Notes: generated by a model not told the origin, from the sequence alone. A stretch of 64,000 nt of DNA from Streptomyces sp. ISL-10 (GCF_018614575.1 NZ_JAGGOJ010000010.1:62001-126000); one strand, 5' to 3'. Counted from the first letter of the stretch, positions 38,463 to 47,099 are shown. Numbers and translations: made by a program.

Positions 38463-39872
38463 ATGGCAACAACGGACAGCGTCGACGCCCTCGTCATCTT
38501 CGGCGCCACTGGAGACCTCGCCAAACTGGAGACGTTCCCGGCGCTCGCCGGACTCGCGGGGCGGGGGCTGCTCGACGTGCCCGTGATCGGTGTGGCGAAG
38601 AGCGGCTGGGGACTGGATCAGTTCCGGGACTACGCGACAGCCTCATTCCGCAACAACGGCATCGACCCGGCCGGTGCCCCGGCCGGCCGGGTTCTCGACG
38701 CGCTGCGCTACATCGACGGCGACCTCACCGACCCGGCGACGTACGACACCCTGGCCGGCGAACTCCGCGACTCCCGACGCGCGCTCTTCTACCTGGAGGT
38801 CCCTCCGGCGCTGTTCGGGCGCATCGCCCAGGGCATCGCGACCACCGGGCATGCCGAAGGGGCCCGAGTGATGATCGAGAAGCCCTTCGGGACGGACCTG
38901 CGCAGCGCTTGCGAGCTCAACGCGACCGTCCACGAGGTGTTCCCCGAGGACTCGGTCTTCCGCGTGGACCACTGGCTCGGGCTGGAGCAGATCGAGAACC
39001 TCATGTTCGTCCGTTTCGCGAACTCCGTTCTCGAGCCACTGCTGAACCGCACTTACGTCGAGAGCATCCAGATCACGATGGCCGAGGCGTTCGGCGTGGA
39101 CGACCGGGGCCGCTTCTACGACCGCACCGGAGCAGTGCGGGACGTACTGCAGAACCATCTGCTGCAGGTGCTCGCCACCGTGGCCGCGGACCCGCCGGAG
39201 GGGCCGGGCCTCGCCAACTGGCAGGACTCGCGGGCACGTGTCATCAAGGCCCTCCAGCCGCTCGACCCGCACGACACTGTGTTCGGCCAGTACGACGGGT
39301 ACGACGACGTCGAGGGCGTGGCCGCGGGGTCCCGCACCGAGACGTTCGTGGCGGCGCGGTTCGCGGTGGACTCGTGGCGCTGGTCCGGCGTGCCCGTGTA
39401 CATCCGGGCGGGGAAGAAGCTGCCGGTGACGGCCACGGAGATCCTCGTGACGTTCCGGCGCCCGCCGTGCGACACGTTCGGGCTGGGCCCCGCTCTCGGT
39501 TCCAACCACCTGCGCGTCCGGTTGCGGCCCGATACGGCCATGACATGGGCCATGGTGGGCAAGAAGCCGGGCCCAGGCGCCCAGCCTCAGATCGACGCGC
39601 TCACCTTCCACGAAAGCGCCGCCCAGGACATGCGCCCCTATGACCGGCTCATCGGCGCGGCGCTGGAAGGGCAACGCTGGTTGTTCGCCCGGCAGGACAC
39701 CGTCGAGGCCGCGTGGAGCGTCGTCGACCCGGTGCTCGACGGCGCGGAGGGTGCCCCGCATCCGTACGAACAGGCCACCTGGGGCCCGAAGGAGGCCGAG
39801 ACGGTGCTGCGGCCCGGCGAACACTGGCACGACCCCCGGCCACCCGAGGCCGGCCCGTCCCGCGCGGCGTGA
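38463..39872 (+). CDS. zwf: Glucose-6-phosphate dehydrogenase, divergent isoform
   Basis: The 469-residue protein is clearly of the G6PDH family: GATGDLAKLETFPAL (coenzyme loop), IEKPFGTD, RVDHWLGLEQIENLMFVRFAN, and YDRTGAVRDVLQNHLLQVL. Two usually conserved features differ. The loop reads GDLAKLETFPA instead of GDLxxRKLxPA. The catalytic-site DHYLGKE reads DHWLGLE, so the phosphate-binding Lys is Leu. This may mean a changed substrate (free glucose or another sugar) or simply a divergent branch. The ATG at 38463 follows GGGAGA. Third gene of the GH15-GMC operon. The enzyme would supply NADPH through the oxidative pentose phosphate pathway if canonical. Confidence 0.75.
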   Translation: MATTDSVDALVIFGATGDLAKLETFPALAGLAGRGLLDVPVIGVAKSGWGLDQFRDYATASFRNNGIDPAGAPAGRVLDALRYIDGDLTDPATYDTLAGELRDSRRALFYLEVPPALFGRIAQGIATTGHAEGARVMIEKPFGTDLRSACELNATVHEVFPEDSVFRVDHWLGLEQIENLMFVRFANSVLEPLLNRTYVESIQITMAEAFGVDDRGRFYDRTGAVRDVLQNHLLQVLATVAADPPEGPGLANWQDSRARVIKALQPLDPHDTVFGQYDGYDDVEGVAAGSRTETFVAARFAVDSWRWSGVPVYIRAGKKLPVTATEILVTFRRPPCDTFGLGPALGSNHLRVRLRPDTAMTWAMVGKKPGPGAQPQIDALTFHESAAQDMRPYDRLIGAALEGQRWLFARQDTVEAAWSVVDPVLDGAEGAPHPYEQATWGPKEAETVLRPGEHWHDPRPPEAGPSRAA

Positions 39873-39964
39873 GGGCGCGCTGGGCGACGCGCGGCCCTTG
39901 GCTGCCGATCGCGCCAGCGCCCGGCGGCGTGACCCCGACCGCTGGACACGGTCATGCGGCTGTG

Positions 39965-40057
39965 TCAGCCGGTAGTTGATGTCGCGTTTCCGGCGTTCTC
40001 GTAGGCGATCGGGCTGCGCTGCCCGAGCCGGGAGTGACGGCGTCGAGTGTTGCAGCG
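39965..40057 (-). pseudogene. IS3-family transposase (OrfB) C-terminal remnant
   Basis: The last 30 codons of an IS3-type integrase are left on the minus strand: NTRRRHSRLGQRSPIAYENAG, then the stop at 39965. The motif RRRHSxLGxxSPIxYE is the classic end of IS3-group transposases. No upstream catalytic region or inverted repeat is present. Confidence 0.7.
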
Positions 40058-40104
40058 GTGCAGCCCCGAACCGAGCGGGAACTCCTGCCGCCGGCACCGC
40101 CGCC

Positions 40105-40132
40105 TTGGGCTGACCAGGCACACTGCTAGATT
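40105..40132 (+). promoter_or_regulatory. Promoter of small membrane protein gene
   Basis: TTGGGC (40105-40110), 16-nt spacer, TAGATT (40127-40132), then 8 nt to the ATG at 40141: likely leaderless. Confidence 0.5.
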
Positions 40133-40140
40133 CGGTCGCC

Positions 40141-40542
40141 ATGCGATCACGTGAGTACGACCTCGACTTCCGCAACCGGGCCAGTCGAATACGGGCCTGG
40201 GGCATGGGTCTGTTGTCCTTGGCGGCGCTCTTGTGGACATGGTGTTTCCTGTTGCTCCTCACACCGTACGAGGTCGACAGGAAGCCTGACGACCGCTACC
40301 CCGAACAATGCGAATCACGGTTGTTCACGGAGCGCGGCACGGCCAACGAGGGTCTGTACAGACACGATTGGTGCCAGAACGAACGCGACTGGCCCGAGGC
40401 CCTGGCCGTGCTCGGGCTGTCCCTGCCCGTAACGGCCGCCGGTGTGGCGCTCTTCACGAGCGGCAGCGTGGCGCGCCGGATGAGCGCCCACGCCGAGGCC
40501 ATGCGCGAACTGGACAAGCTCGCCGACGCGCCGAAGGCTTAA
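40141..40542 (+). CDS. Small two-helix membrane protein, hypothetical
   Basis: The 133-residue protein has two hydrophobic helices (about 19-41 WGMGLLSLAALLWTWCFLLLL; about 85-103 ALAVLGLSLPVTAAGVALF). The loop between contains two Cys (CESRLF, WCQNERDW) that would face the outside and could pair. N- and C-termini are charged. I do not recognise the family. The ATG at 40141 is placed by the promoter just upstream; there is no ribosome site. It appears monocistronic. Confidence 0.5.
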   Translation: MRSREYDLDFRNRASRIRAWGMGLLSLAALLWTWCFLLLLTPYEVDRKPDDRYPEQCESRLFTERGTANEGLYRHDWCQNERDWPEALAVLGLSLPVTAAGVALFTSGSVARRMSAHAEAMRELDKLADAPKA

Positions 40543-40848
40543 CCACCACGGTCGATATCAGAAGGCGCCCTTCGCGCGGATCAAGCGTGCGACGGTGCGG
40601 CCTGCTGAGCGACGTGTTCAGCTTCACCGTGATCCATCCAGGGCATACACATCAGCGTCCCGCCCCCGCGCGATCAACTCCATGTGGAGCCGTCTGTCGT
40701 GACAGCCCCGCGCTGCCAACAGTGGCGAACGTTGCCTTGTGCGGCACTGGCGCGAAGAAAACGCGCACGCCGGCCCCAGCACGAGATTCTCAACCGTCCC
40801 CGTGCCCGTACAACGGGTGATCGCCCCCGACCACCCAGGCGGGGCGGT
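40543..40848. other. Intergenic region, 306 bp
   Basis: No frame with coding character or recognisable signal was found between the convergent genes at 40141 and 40849. Confidence 0.4.
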
Positions 40849-41289
40849 CTATGGGATGTAGCGGCGGAAGCCCTGTGCCAGGGCTTTGAAGCCGCACGCT
40901 TCGTAGAAGGTGTGGACGTACGCGTCGTCCGCTGACAACAGCTGCACCTTGTAACAGCCGGCCGACTCGCCCAGCTGCACGACGGCCTCCATCAGTTGGC
41001 GTCCGATGCCACGCCGCTGGAAGGAGTCGGACACCACGACGTTCTCCACGAACAGGATGGCTCGACCGCCGCGGGTGAGGTTCGGCATGACGATGCAGTC
41101 CGCCGTTCCGGCCATGGTGCCGTCAGCGTGGGCGACGAGGACGGTCCGTCCCTGCTGCCTCGGCATGGCTGCCCAGATGTCATCTGCAGATGACTCGGGC
41201 AAGGGCGCGTCGTCCGGGTTCAGCTCGCTGTAGAGGGTCAGCAGCTCTGGCAGGTCTGCCTCAGCTGCTGACCGCACCGTGATCTTCAT
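40849..41289 (-). CDS. GNAT N-acetyltransferase
   Basis: The 146-residue protein has a complete GNAT fold: ITVRSAAEADLPELLTLYSEL, GTMAGTADCIVMPNL, the acetyl-CoA loop ENVVVSDSFQRRGIGRQLME (Q-R-R-G-I-G), and the C-terminal AYVHTFYEACGFKALAQGFRR. The substrate is unknown; the close match to small-molecule GNATs gives no hint. The ATG at 41289 starts at the first beta strand. The frame is open further upstream to 41349 without a better start. Confidence 0.7.
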   Translation of the reverse strand: MKITVRSAAEADLPELLTLYSELNPDDAPLPESSADDIWAAMPRQQGRTVLVAHADGTMAGTADCIVMPNLTRGGRAILFVENVVVSDSFQRRGIGRQLMEAVVQLGESAGCYKVQLLSADDAYVHTFYEACGFKALAQGFRRYIP

Positions 41290-41534
41290 GCCCAGAGCCT
41301 GGAACGAGCCTTCCCCTACGACCTGGTGCAGGTCCAGGCGGTCTGGCACCCGTACGTACGCAGCGCCGGCCGGTCAGCCGGTGCACACCACGGCGCTGCG
41401 CAGCCGCCTCCAGGCGATGTCCTGCCAGATCGTGTGGCACCCCTTCCGGTCCACCGGACCCGGTCGCTCTACCGGAGGCAAGGTGGAGGTGCGCCGCACC
41501 CGCGCACGGATGGCGGGGGCGTGATGGCCACTGC
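41290..41534. other. Intergenic region between two minus-strand genes
   Basis: Short coding-like stretches in plus frames (LVQVQAVWHPYVR; MSCQIVWHPFRSTGPGR) do not form a complete gene. Possibly a fragment. Confidence 0.25.
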
Positions 41535-42266
41535 TCAGCCGTTGTGACGGCCGCGCTCGCGCACTCCGGCGACGAGCACTCCGAGGGCGAAGACCAGGAC
41601 GAGGATGAACATGAGGAGGCCGAGGACGTCCTGGAGCCCACTGGCCAGACCGCTGTAGCCCACGTCGACTCCGAAGATCACAGAGCACACACCTGCGACA
41701 AGAGCGGTCCAGCCCAGCCAGCCGGCGATGCGGCGACTGGCGAGAATCGCGGCCCCGAAGAGCGCGAGGGTCAGTCCGAGCATGATGCGGAAGTAGCTCT
41801 GGAATCCCCATTCCAGCCAGCGCACGGTCTCGGCGTTGGCAAAGCGGATCGCCTTCTCCGTGCCCGACGCGCTGAACCATGAGTCGACGGCCTGCTTCAG
41901 TCCCACGCCGTCCAGCCCCTGCAGAACAGCCCAGATCGCGGCAGTCGCAACAGTTGCCGCTGCCGCTAGCTGCGCGACCAGGCAAGGCCCGTCGGCACCG
42001 CGCAGGACGCGGTACAGCACGAGGAGGCCGCTCAGCGTCACCAGGACGCCGATGAACTGACCAAGATGAACGGCGACCCAGGCGCTGCTGTCCGCGTACT
42101 CGGTGAAGATCGCCGTATGGTCGTTCTCCTCTCCCGAGGGATGAAGCACGGCGGTCAGGATGACGTTGAGTACGAAGCCCCCAAGCATGAGCCCGCCGGC
42201 GATCGTCAGCAGCCTCCGCGAGTCGGCTTCATCCGCCCCTTTGCCAACGTGGATATGCGGACTCAT
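41535..42266 (-). CDS. Six-helix integral membrane protein, hypothetical
   Basis: The 243-residue protein has six predicted membrane helices (from LLTIAGGLMLGGFVLNVIL to MFILVLVFALGVLVAGV) and a short charged N-terminus. The pattern, with SWVAVHLGQFIGVLVTLSGLLVLYRVL after helix 1, resembles DUF4386-like proteins of unknown function. The ATG is at 42266. A perfect 12-bp palindrome lies about 30 bp upstream, between this gene and the divergent MarR gene, so it may be regulated by that protein or by another repressor. Confidence 0.55.
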   Translation of the reverse strand: MSPHIHVGKGADEADSRRLLTIAGGLMLGGFVLNVILTAVLHPSGEENDHTAIFTEYADSSAWVAVHLGQFIGVLVTLSGLLVLYRVLRGADGPCLVAQLAAAATVATAAIWAVLQGLDGVGLKQAVDSWFSASGTEKAIRFANAETVRWLEWGFQSYFRIMLGLTLALFGAAILASRRIAGWLGWTALVAGVCSVIFGVDVGYSGLASGLQDVLGLLMFILVLVFALGVLVAGVRERGRHNG

Positions 42267-42296
42267 CAGCAGACCCCAGCCCTCTCGATGTCACCG

Positions 42297-42308
42297 ACCT
42301 ACGTAGGT
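42297..42308. promoter_or_regulatory. 12-bp perfect palindrome ACCTACGTAGGT
   Basis: It lies 31 bp upstream of the membrane-protein start at 42266 in the divergent spacer with MarR. Such a perfect dyad suggests a repressor site for the minus-strand gene. Its sequence differs from the repeats in front of marR. Confidence 0.4.
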
Positions 42309-42458
42309 GAGGATCACCAGATGCAGCCGCTGTCTCAGGACACGCGGCACTGCCTCACCCGAACGAGGTCTGATCGCGTCCGATTGCGCAGCACCCTGGA
42401 CAGCGCGCACCAAACCAGCGGATGAGAGCCGATGACCGGATGCCGGCACCTCAAAACT

Positions 42459-42496
42459 GGTTGCACCATCGAACCTTTTGGTTGTACGGTCGAACC
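42459..42496 (+). promoter_or_regulatory. Tandem operator and leaderless promoter of MarR gene
   Basis: Two 17-bp copies of GGTTGyACsrTCGAACC (42459-42475 and 42480-42496) are separated by TTTT, a 21-bp period. Each has GGTT/AACC arms. They cover a promoter: TTGCAC (42461-42466), 18 nt, TACGGT (42485-42490), then 6 nt to the ATG at 42497. Autorepression by the MarR protein is likely. Confidence 0.65.
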
Positions 42497-42940
42497 ATGT
42501 CGAGCGATCGCAGGGCTGATGACCCGGTCGTTCTCCAGGACGCTCTGGGGAGCTTCGTCCGCGCCTTCGGGCTGCACCAGCCGGAAACGACTCCTTGTGG
42601 CCGGCCGATCCCGGTCTCCGAGGCGCATGCCCTGAGCGAGCTGGCACAGGAAGGCGAACTGCGGCAGGTCGAACTCACCCGTCGACTGCGGCTGCAAAAG
42701 AGCACCGTGAGCCGGCTGGTCAGACAGCTGTCCGCCCGTGACTGGGTGGAACGCGCCCCGGCCCTCGACGACGGGCGCGGCGTCGTACTGCGGCTCACCC
42801 CTGCGGGACGGCGAGCGGCGCAGAACCTGGTCGATGCACGACGGGAGCGGTTCTCCCGGCTGCTCGATTCGATCCCGGCCCACGAAAGAGCGGGCGTACT
42901 GCACGCCCTCGATGTGATGGTGGAGGCGCTGGATGAATAG
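42497..42940 (+). CDS. MarR-family transcriptional regulator
   Basis: The 147-residue winged-helix protein has SEAHALSELAQEGELRQVEL, the recognition helix LRLQKSTVSRLVRQL, and the wing DDGRGVVLRLTPAGRR, all typical of MarR. The ATG at 42497 directly abuts the second operator copy and has no ribosome site. It overlaps the next gene by 8 nt, so the two are coupled. MarR proteins usually sense phenolic ligands or oxidants through ligand or Cys; the only Cys here is in TPCGRP near the N-terminus. Confidence 0.8.
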   Translation: MSSDRRADDPVVLQDALGSFVRAFGLHQPETTPCGRPIPVSEAHALSELAQEGELRQVELTRRLRLQKSTVSRLVRQLSARDWVERAPALDDGRGVVLRLTPAGRRAAQNLVDARRERFSRLLDSIPAHERAGVLHALDVMVEALDE

Positions 42941-43457
42941 CAAGGGCCGGGCCCTGTTGGCGGGCGTGGGCGTGGTCGTCGCCGGCGCGGTGACGGCTGT
43001 CGCCCTACTGACCAGCGGCTCACGGCAGGATCCAGGCGAGGGCCAGGCCGAACGACGGAAGCTGGTGGCAGAGCGAGGCAAAACCGTGATGCCCTTCGAC
43101 CTTGAGCAGACCACCCACCGCTTCATCCCCACGACCAGGGGTGGCACCCAACACGTCGTGGTCGACCAGCGCGGCGATACCGAGCAGATCGCCCTGATAC
43201 GCACTCACCTGCGCAAGGAAGCCGGGGCGTTCAGCCGGGGCGACTTCGCCGACCCCGCCCGGATCCATGGCGCCGGCATGCCCGGCCTCGCCGAACTGCG
43301 TGAGGGGTACGACCGTATCGAGGTGCACTACGACGACCGGGCGAACGGGGCCACGCTGACCTACACCACGGAGGATTCCGCTTTGGTCGACGCCCTGCAC
43401 GACTGGTTCGAAGCCCAGCTCGGTGACCACGGCGCGCACGCCGAGTCCGGCCATTGA
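42933..43457 (+). CDS. Exported or membrane-tethered conserved small protein
   Basis: The 174-residue protein has an N-terminal hydrophobic segment (residues 6-28, LLAGVGVVVAGAVTAVALLTSG) that may be a signal or anchor. A conserved-looking domain follows (VMPFDLEQTTHRFIPTTRGG; DTEQIALIRTHLRKEAGAFSRG; AGMPGLAELREGYDRIEVHY; LHDWFEAQLGDHGAHAESGH). The His-rich C-terminus and paired acidic residues could bind a metal. I do not recognise a function. It overlaps the MarR gene by 8 nt and is probably its regulatory target or partner. Confidence 0.55.
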   Translation: MNSKGRALLAGVGVVVAGAVTAVALLTSGSRQDPGEGQAERRKLVAERGKTVMPFDLEQTTHRFIPTTRGGTQHVVVDQRGDTEQIALIRTHLRKEAGAFSRGDFADPARIHGAGMPGLAELREGYDRIEVHYDDRANGATLTYTTEDSALVDALHDWFEAQLGDHGAHAESGH

Positions 43458-43740
43458 ACCGGCGAGGGACCGTAACCAGTCCCGAGAGCTGCCCGGCGGG
43501 GGTTTCCTGGAACCTCAGCGGAACCAGGCCCCGGAGTGCCGGCCGACCGTGATCAATCTCAGCGGCACTTCCTGTACCGCAACTACTCACCCTCGATGAT
43601 CACGGAAGCAGCTGAGCCTCGGCTGCGCCCGCTGGGCGCAAGCCGAAGCGGTCCGCCCAGGCCGTGTCCGACAAAGGCCGAGTCCTGCGGCCTTCCTGCA
43701 TGGACGCGGGTCGGACAAGCGGACACGTCGTGGGATATTC

Positions 43741-44229
43741 ATGCATGTGACCAATCAGGATGGCGGCCCGCGCTGCGAACTCGTGCTCATGGACGGATCG
43801 AGTGCCGCGGATGTCGCGCTTGTTCATCGTGAGGCGCTTCGGGTGCTGCGTTCGGACATCGGCGTGGCTCACCTCGACGCCTACAGCGACGATGCCTGGC
43901 CACCTGCGGTGCTGCACGCATACGAGCGTGCGTTGTCCCTGGCACGCGAGGAGGTCTCGGCCGGCACTCGCTCCCCCGGCGCCGATACCGGGATGGGGAT
44001 AGACATCGACGTCCGCGACGACAGACAGTTCGAGGTGCTGTCGGACCTGGCCCCGTACACGATCAATGCTGAAGGCTGGCGAGGGGACCGGTTGGTCTTC
44101 AGCGCCAGTGACTCGGGAACGTCCCTGTGGATTGCCGTCACAGAGGAACAGAAGGCAGAACTCGTGTCCCGGCTGGAGGCGCTGGGGATCCCACCGACTG
44201 TGCTCGCCGTCAAGCCACGCGGCCACTGA
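43741..44229 (+). CDS. Hypothetical soluble protein
   Basis: This is a 162-residue acidic protein, not recognised. It has no signal peptide or membrane helix. An amphipathic helix (ADVALVHREALRVLRSDIGV) is followed by a beta-rich C-terminal half (IDIDVRDDRQFEVLSDLAP; LVFSASDSGTSLWIAVTEEQ). Coding character is good throughout. The ATG at 43741 has no strong ribosome site; a start a few codons later cannot be excluded. The strong hairpin at 44425 may terminate it. Confidence 0.45.
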   Translation: MHVTNQDGGPRCELVLMDGSSAADVALVHREALRVLRSDIGVAHLDAYSDDAWPPAVLHAYERALSLAREEVSAGTRSPGADTGMGIDIDVRDDRQFEVLSDLAPYTINAEGWRGDRLVFSASDSGTSLWIAVTEEQKAELVSRLEALGIPPTVLAVKPRGH

Positions 44230-44236
44230 GACGCAT

Positions 44237-44340
44237 TCACAGCACGGGTTCGCGGAGCCACAGGATGAGCGAGCCGAGCTGCAGTCCGGCCTGGTGGCGG
44301 GCGGCGAGTTCGCCGAAAGGTCGGCGGGACGATCCGCAGT
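44237..44340 (-). pseudogene. Possible IS5-like transposase C-terminal remnant
   Basis: The minus strand ends RRPFGELAARHQAGLQLGSLI and LWLREPVL before a TGA, similar to the C-terminal helix of IS5-family transposases (RYQAxLxLASLILWLR). Too short to be sure. Confidence 0.35.
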
Positions 44341-44424
44341 GCTCGCCGGGGCGCTGGGCGGCACCGGAGTTCCTTCGAGAGACTGGCGGCCCGGCTGCAT
44401 CCGGGCGGCGCTCGGCATGAAGAG

Positions 44425-44463
44425 CCAACGCGCGCCACCGTGTGGGGCGGTGGCGCGCGTTGG
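44425..44463 (-). terminator. Very strong hairpin terminator
   Basis: A perfect 16-bp stem (CCAACGCGCGCCACCG and its complement) with a 7-nt loop lies 38 bp after the collagenase stop. It could also stop plus-strand transcription from 43741. Confidence 0.8.
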
Positions 44464-44501
44464 TGTCGCAGGCGGTCTCGCGTGAGGTGCCGCGTGGTGT
44501 G

Positions 44502-46865
44502 TCAGCTGCGGAGGGGGCCCTCGCAGAGGTAGTCCGAGGTGCCCGCGCGTCGGTCGGACCAGATGTCCACGTCGTCGAACGAGCAGTTCATGTCCGTCAG
44601 GTTGTTGTCGCCGCCCGCGGCGCGGTCGAGGAGGAAGTAGTCGACCGTCTCGGACATGTCCTTGAAGACGAGGTCGGCGTCGCCTGCGTCGGTCAGGTTC
44701 GCGGTGATGCGGCCGGTGCAGACGAACCGGGGCCGCTCGGCCGTGCCGCTGCCTTGGCATGCGGGGATGCTGCCGGTCGTCGCGACGAAGGAAGCGCGGA
44801 CTCCGTCGGCGGAGTCGTTGCGGAGCTGGTCCACGGGAACGTAGCCGGTGTTCGGCACGAACAGGTCGTCGACATGGGCGATCTGCGCGTCGAGGAAGGC
44901 GTCGTACGCGCTCTGCAGGCCCATATCCTTGCCGAGCCGGTCGCGCCAGGCGTCGAACGCGGCCGGGTCGTCGGCGCGCAGGCTGCGGTACATCTCCCGC
45001 AGCAGTGAGGGGTGCTGCGTCCACAGGAACTCGAAGAACGTGCCCGCGTAGTCGTAGAAGCGGAAGCCGTCGCCGTCGTACGTGGCGTGCAGCAATTGGT
45101 CCACGGTCATCCGCGGTCCGCCGTTCGCCGTGTCGTCGATGACGCCCTGGACGAGCGACTTGCGGACCTTGACGCCGTCACTGCGGCTGGCGCCGGCGAA
45201 GAACTCCGCCGTGCCCTCGTCCATGGCCGTGGTGCGATCGCCCTGGTACCAGGGGCCCTCGCCGAAGAAGCCGGGCACCGCCCACCGGCCGTTGAGGTAG
45301 TGCCCGTACTCGTGGCGGAACAGCTCCTCCAGGGTGAGCGAGGAGTCCTGCGGGACTCGGCGCTGGTACGTGTAGAAGGTCGCGCCGTTCTCGATGTAGA
45401 TGCCGCCGTTGTCGGTGCCCATGCCGGTCAGCAGCGGGTGGAAGATCTCGTACTGCTTGCGGGAGGAGTACAGGACGATGTTCAGGGTTGAGTTGGGGTC
45501 GCCCGCGAGGGGCTCGTCACTGCCGACCACGCGATGGAACTGCGCCTTGACCTGCTTGCTCGCGTAGTACAGCTGGTCGACGGTGGCCCGGTCGAGGCCG
45601 GTGCGGACCCTGATGCGGTCGATGCCGTCGACGCCGTAGACGTAGGTGTAAGGGAAGAGGCGCTTCTCGATGTCGGACTTGCACACGCGGTAGGGGGCGC
45701 AGGCCTCGTACACACCCAGCCAGGTGGCGACCTTGGCCCAGGGCTCGCTGCTGTCACCGAATGTGCGTGCCGTGACGCCAAGGAGGGCGCCCAGGTCGGA
45801 GACGGTCGTGTTGCGGAGCCCGTCGATCTGGCCGAAGCGGCCGTACTCGCTCAGCGCGTCACGCACGACCCAGGCGTTGGGCCTGTCCTTGAGGTGCGTG
45901 TGGCGGGCGAAGGTTTTGAAGGCGGCCCGGTAGGACGGGGAAGCCTTCGCCGCGGCATGGAAGGCGGTGTCCTGGTTGCCGGGATAGACGCCGAGGTAGT
46001 TCAGGCTGAGCGCGGCGAGGGCGGCGCCGGCCCATGAGGTGTCCTGGGCGGTGTCGGGGTGCCGGGCGTCCATGGTGGCCAGCACCCTTTTGACCAGCGC
46101 GAGTTGGTACTGGCGCAGACCAGGTGCCGAGGCCGCGTAGAGCGCTTCGCGCAGGGTCTCGGCGTTGCTGCGGGTGGCATCGAAGGTGCGATTCGCCGAG
46201 CCGAAGCGGGCGACGGCACGTCGCATGGTGGTGAGGGTCGGCGCGTCGGTGATGTCGATCTCGTCGCGCGAGAAGTCGTGGTACGCGACGGCGTGGAGAT
46301 ACGTGAACATCTCCAGCAGGTGGCTGCCGTTCCTGCCGTCGTGGGATGCGGCGAGGCCGGCGATGCGGCGGGAGACGGCCTGGACGTGCGCGTCCGACAT
46401 GACGGGGACGAGGCGCTGATCCCAGGTCCACAGGATCGACCGCAGACAGCCGTCGGCGGTGACGGCGGGGTCGGCGAGGAAGTCCGCGAACTCCCCTGGG
46501 GCAAGGCCCGTGACGCCGTCGAGCGTGCAGGGCACGTTTGCCGTGCCCGTATCGGCCTTGCCCTTCTGTGCGGGGGTACGAGGTCCTGGAACACGGCCGC
46601 CGGTGAGGCCGCCCGGTGTCGGGAGCGTACGGGCAGCGCGCTCCGGGGCCTCGGCGAGGCGGTCGACCCTGTCGGTGGGGTTCGGCTGGGAGGCCGACCG
46701 TATCGCCGAAGGCGCGGCGGGAGCCGTGGGAGCGGGCTCGGCCGCAGAGGCGGGCTGGACGGCCGTCACGCCGAGCGCGAGAGCCGTCACGGTGATCAGG
46801 ACCGCGCGCAGGGATCCGCGCGCGACGGGGCGCGGCGGTCGGAGTGACTGTCTGGACTGGAACAC
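44502..46865 (-). CDS. Secreted microbial collagenase (peptidase M9)
   Basis: The 787-residue exported zinc protease has a signal peptide (residues 1-43, ending PASAAEP) and an N-terminal activator domain (M9N; about 110-390; SHLLEMFTYLHAVAYH, SLNYLGVYPGNQDTAF). The peptidase domain has the zinc motif RHEYGHYLNGRW and the downstream glutamate in TTAMDEGTAEFFAG. A C-terminal Cys-containing beta domain (about 690-787) replaces the PKD/collagen-binding modules of clostridial enzymes. The GTG at 46865 has AGGAG 5 nt upstream. A 34-bp element shared with the transporter remnant lies upstream. It probably starts collagen degradation outside the cell. Confidence 0.85.
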   Translation of the reverse strand: MFQSRQSLRPPRPVARGSLRAVLITVTALALGVTAVQPASAAEPAPTAPAAPSAIRSASQPNPTDRVDRLAEAPERAARTLPTPGGLTGGRVPGPRTPAQKGKADTGTANVPCTLDGVTGLAPGEFADFLADPAVTADGCLRSILWTWDQRLVPVMSDAHVQAVSRRIAGLAASHDGRNGSHLLEMFTYLHAVAYHDFSRDEIDITDAPTLTTMRRAVARFGSANRTFDATRSNAETLREALYAASAPGLRQYQLALVKRVLATMDARHPDTAQDTSWAGAALAALSLNYLGVYPGNQDTAFHAAAKASPSYRAAFKTFARHTHLKDRPNAWVVRDALSEYGRFGQIDGLRNTTVSDLGALLGVTARTFGDSSEPWAKVATWLGVYEACAPYRVCKSDIEKRLFPYTYVYGVDGIDRIRVRTGLDRATVDQLYYASKQVKAQFHRVVGSDEPLAGDPNSTLNIVLYSSRKQYEIFHPLLTGMGTDNGGIYIENGATFYTYQRRVPQDSSLTLEELFRHEYGHYLNGRWAVPGFFGEGPWYQGDRTTAMDEGTAEFFAGASRSDGVKVRKSLVQGVIDDTANGGPRMTVDQLLHATYDGDGFRFYDYAGTFFEFLWTQHPSLLREMYRSLRADDPAAFDAWRDRLGKDMGLQSAYDAFLDAQIAHVDDLFVPNTGYVPVDQLRNDSADGVRASFVATTGSIPACQGSGTAERPRFVCTGRITANLTDAGDADLVFKDMSETVDYFLLDRAAGGDNNLTDMNCSFDDVDIWSDRRAGTSDYLCEGPLRS

Positions 46866-46928
46866 ATTGGCTCCTGTGTGGGAGGTGGCAAGAGGTTGCG
46901 CTGTGCGATGGGAAGGCACCTCGGACTC

Positions 46929-46955
46929 CAACTGCCTTGGTGGAGACGGCAGTTG
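46929..46955. promoter_or_regulatory. Inverted repeat in the collagenase leader
   Basis: CAACTGCC (46929-46936) and GGCAGTTG (46948-46955) form an 8-bp perfect inverted repeat with an 11-nt spacer, 64-90 bp upstream of the collagenase start. It may be an operator or an mRNA hairpin. Confidence 0.35.
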
Positions 46956-46967
46956 AACTGATGCAAC

Positions 46968-47001
46968 ATGTGATGCGTAACGTAGTAATGTGAAATGGCA
47001 C
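46968..47001. repeat. 34-bp regulatory repeat, copy 1 (collagenase promoter)
   Basis: Matches 47395-47428 at 29 of 34 positions, same orientation. The core is TAGTAATGTGAAAT. Each copy has ATGTGA at its left end and again 20 bp later, i.e. two helical turns. It lies about 100 bp upstream of the collagenase. Confidence 0.65.
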
Positions 47002-47099
47002 AGTAAAGACCTGTGCACCATGGATTGCGGACGTGCCCCTTCAGAGGGGCTCGGGGCAGTGGCAGGCCACCCGACGGACCTGGCCCGGCGCCGCGGGGC

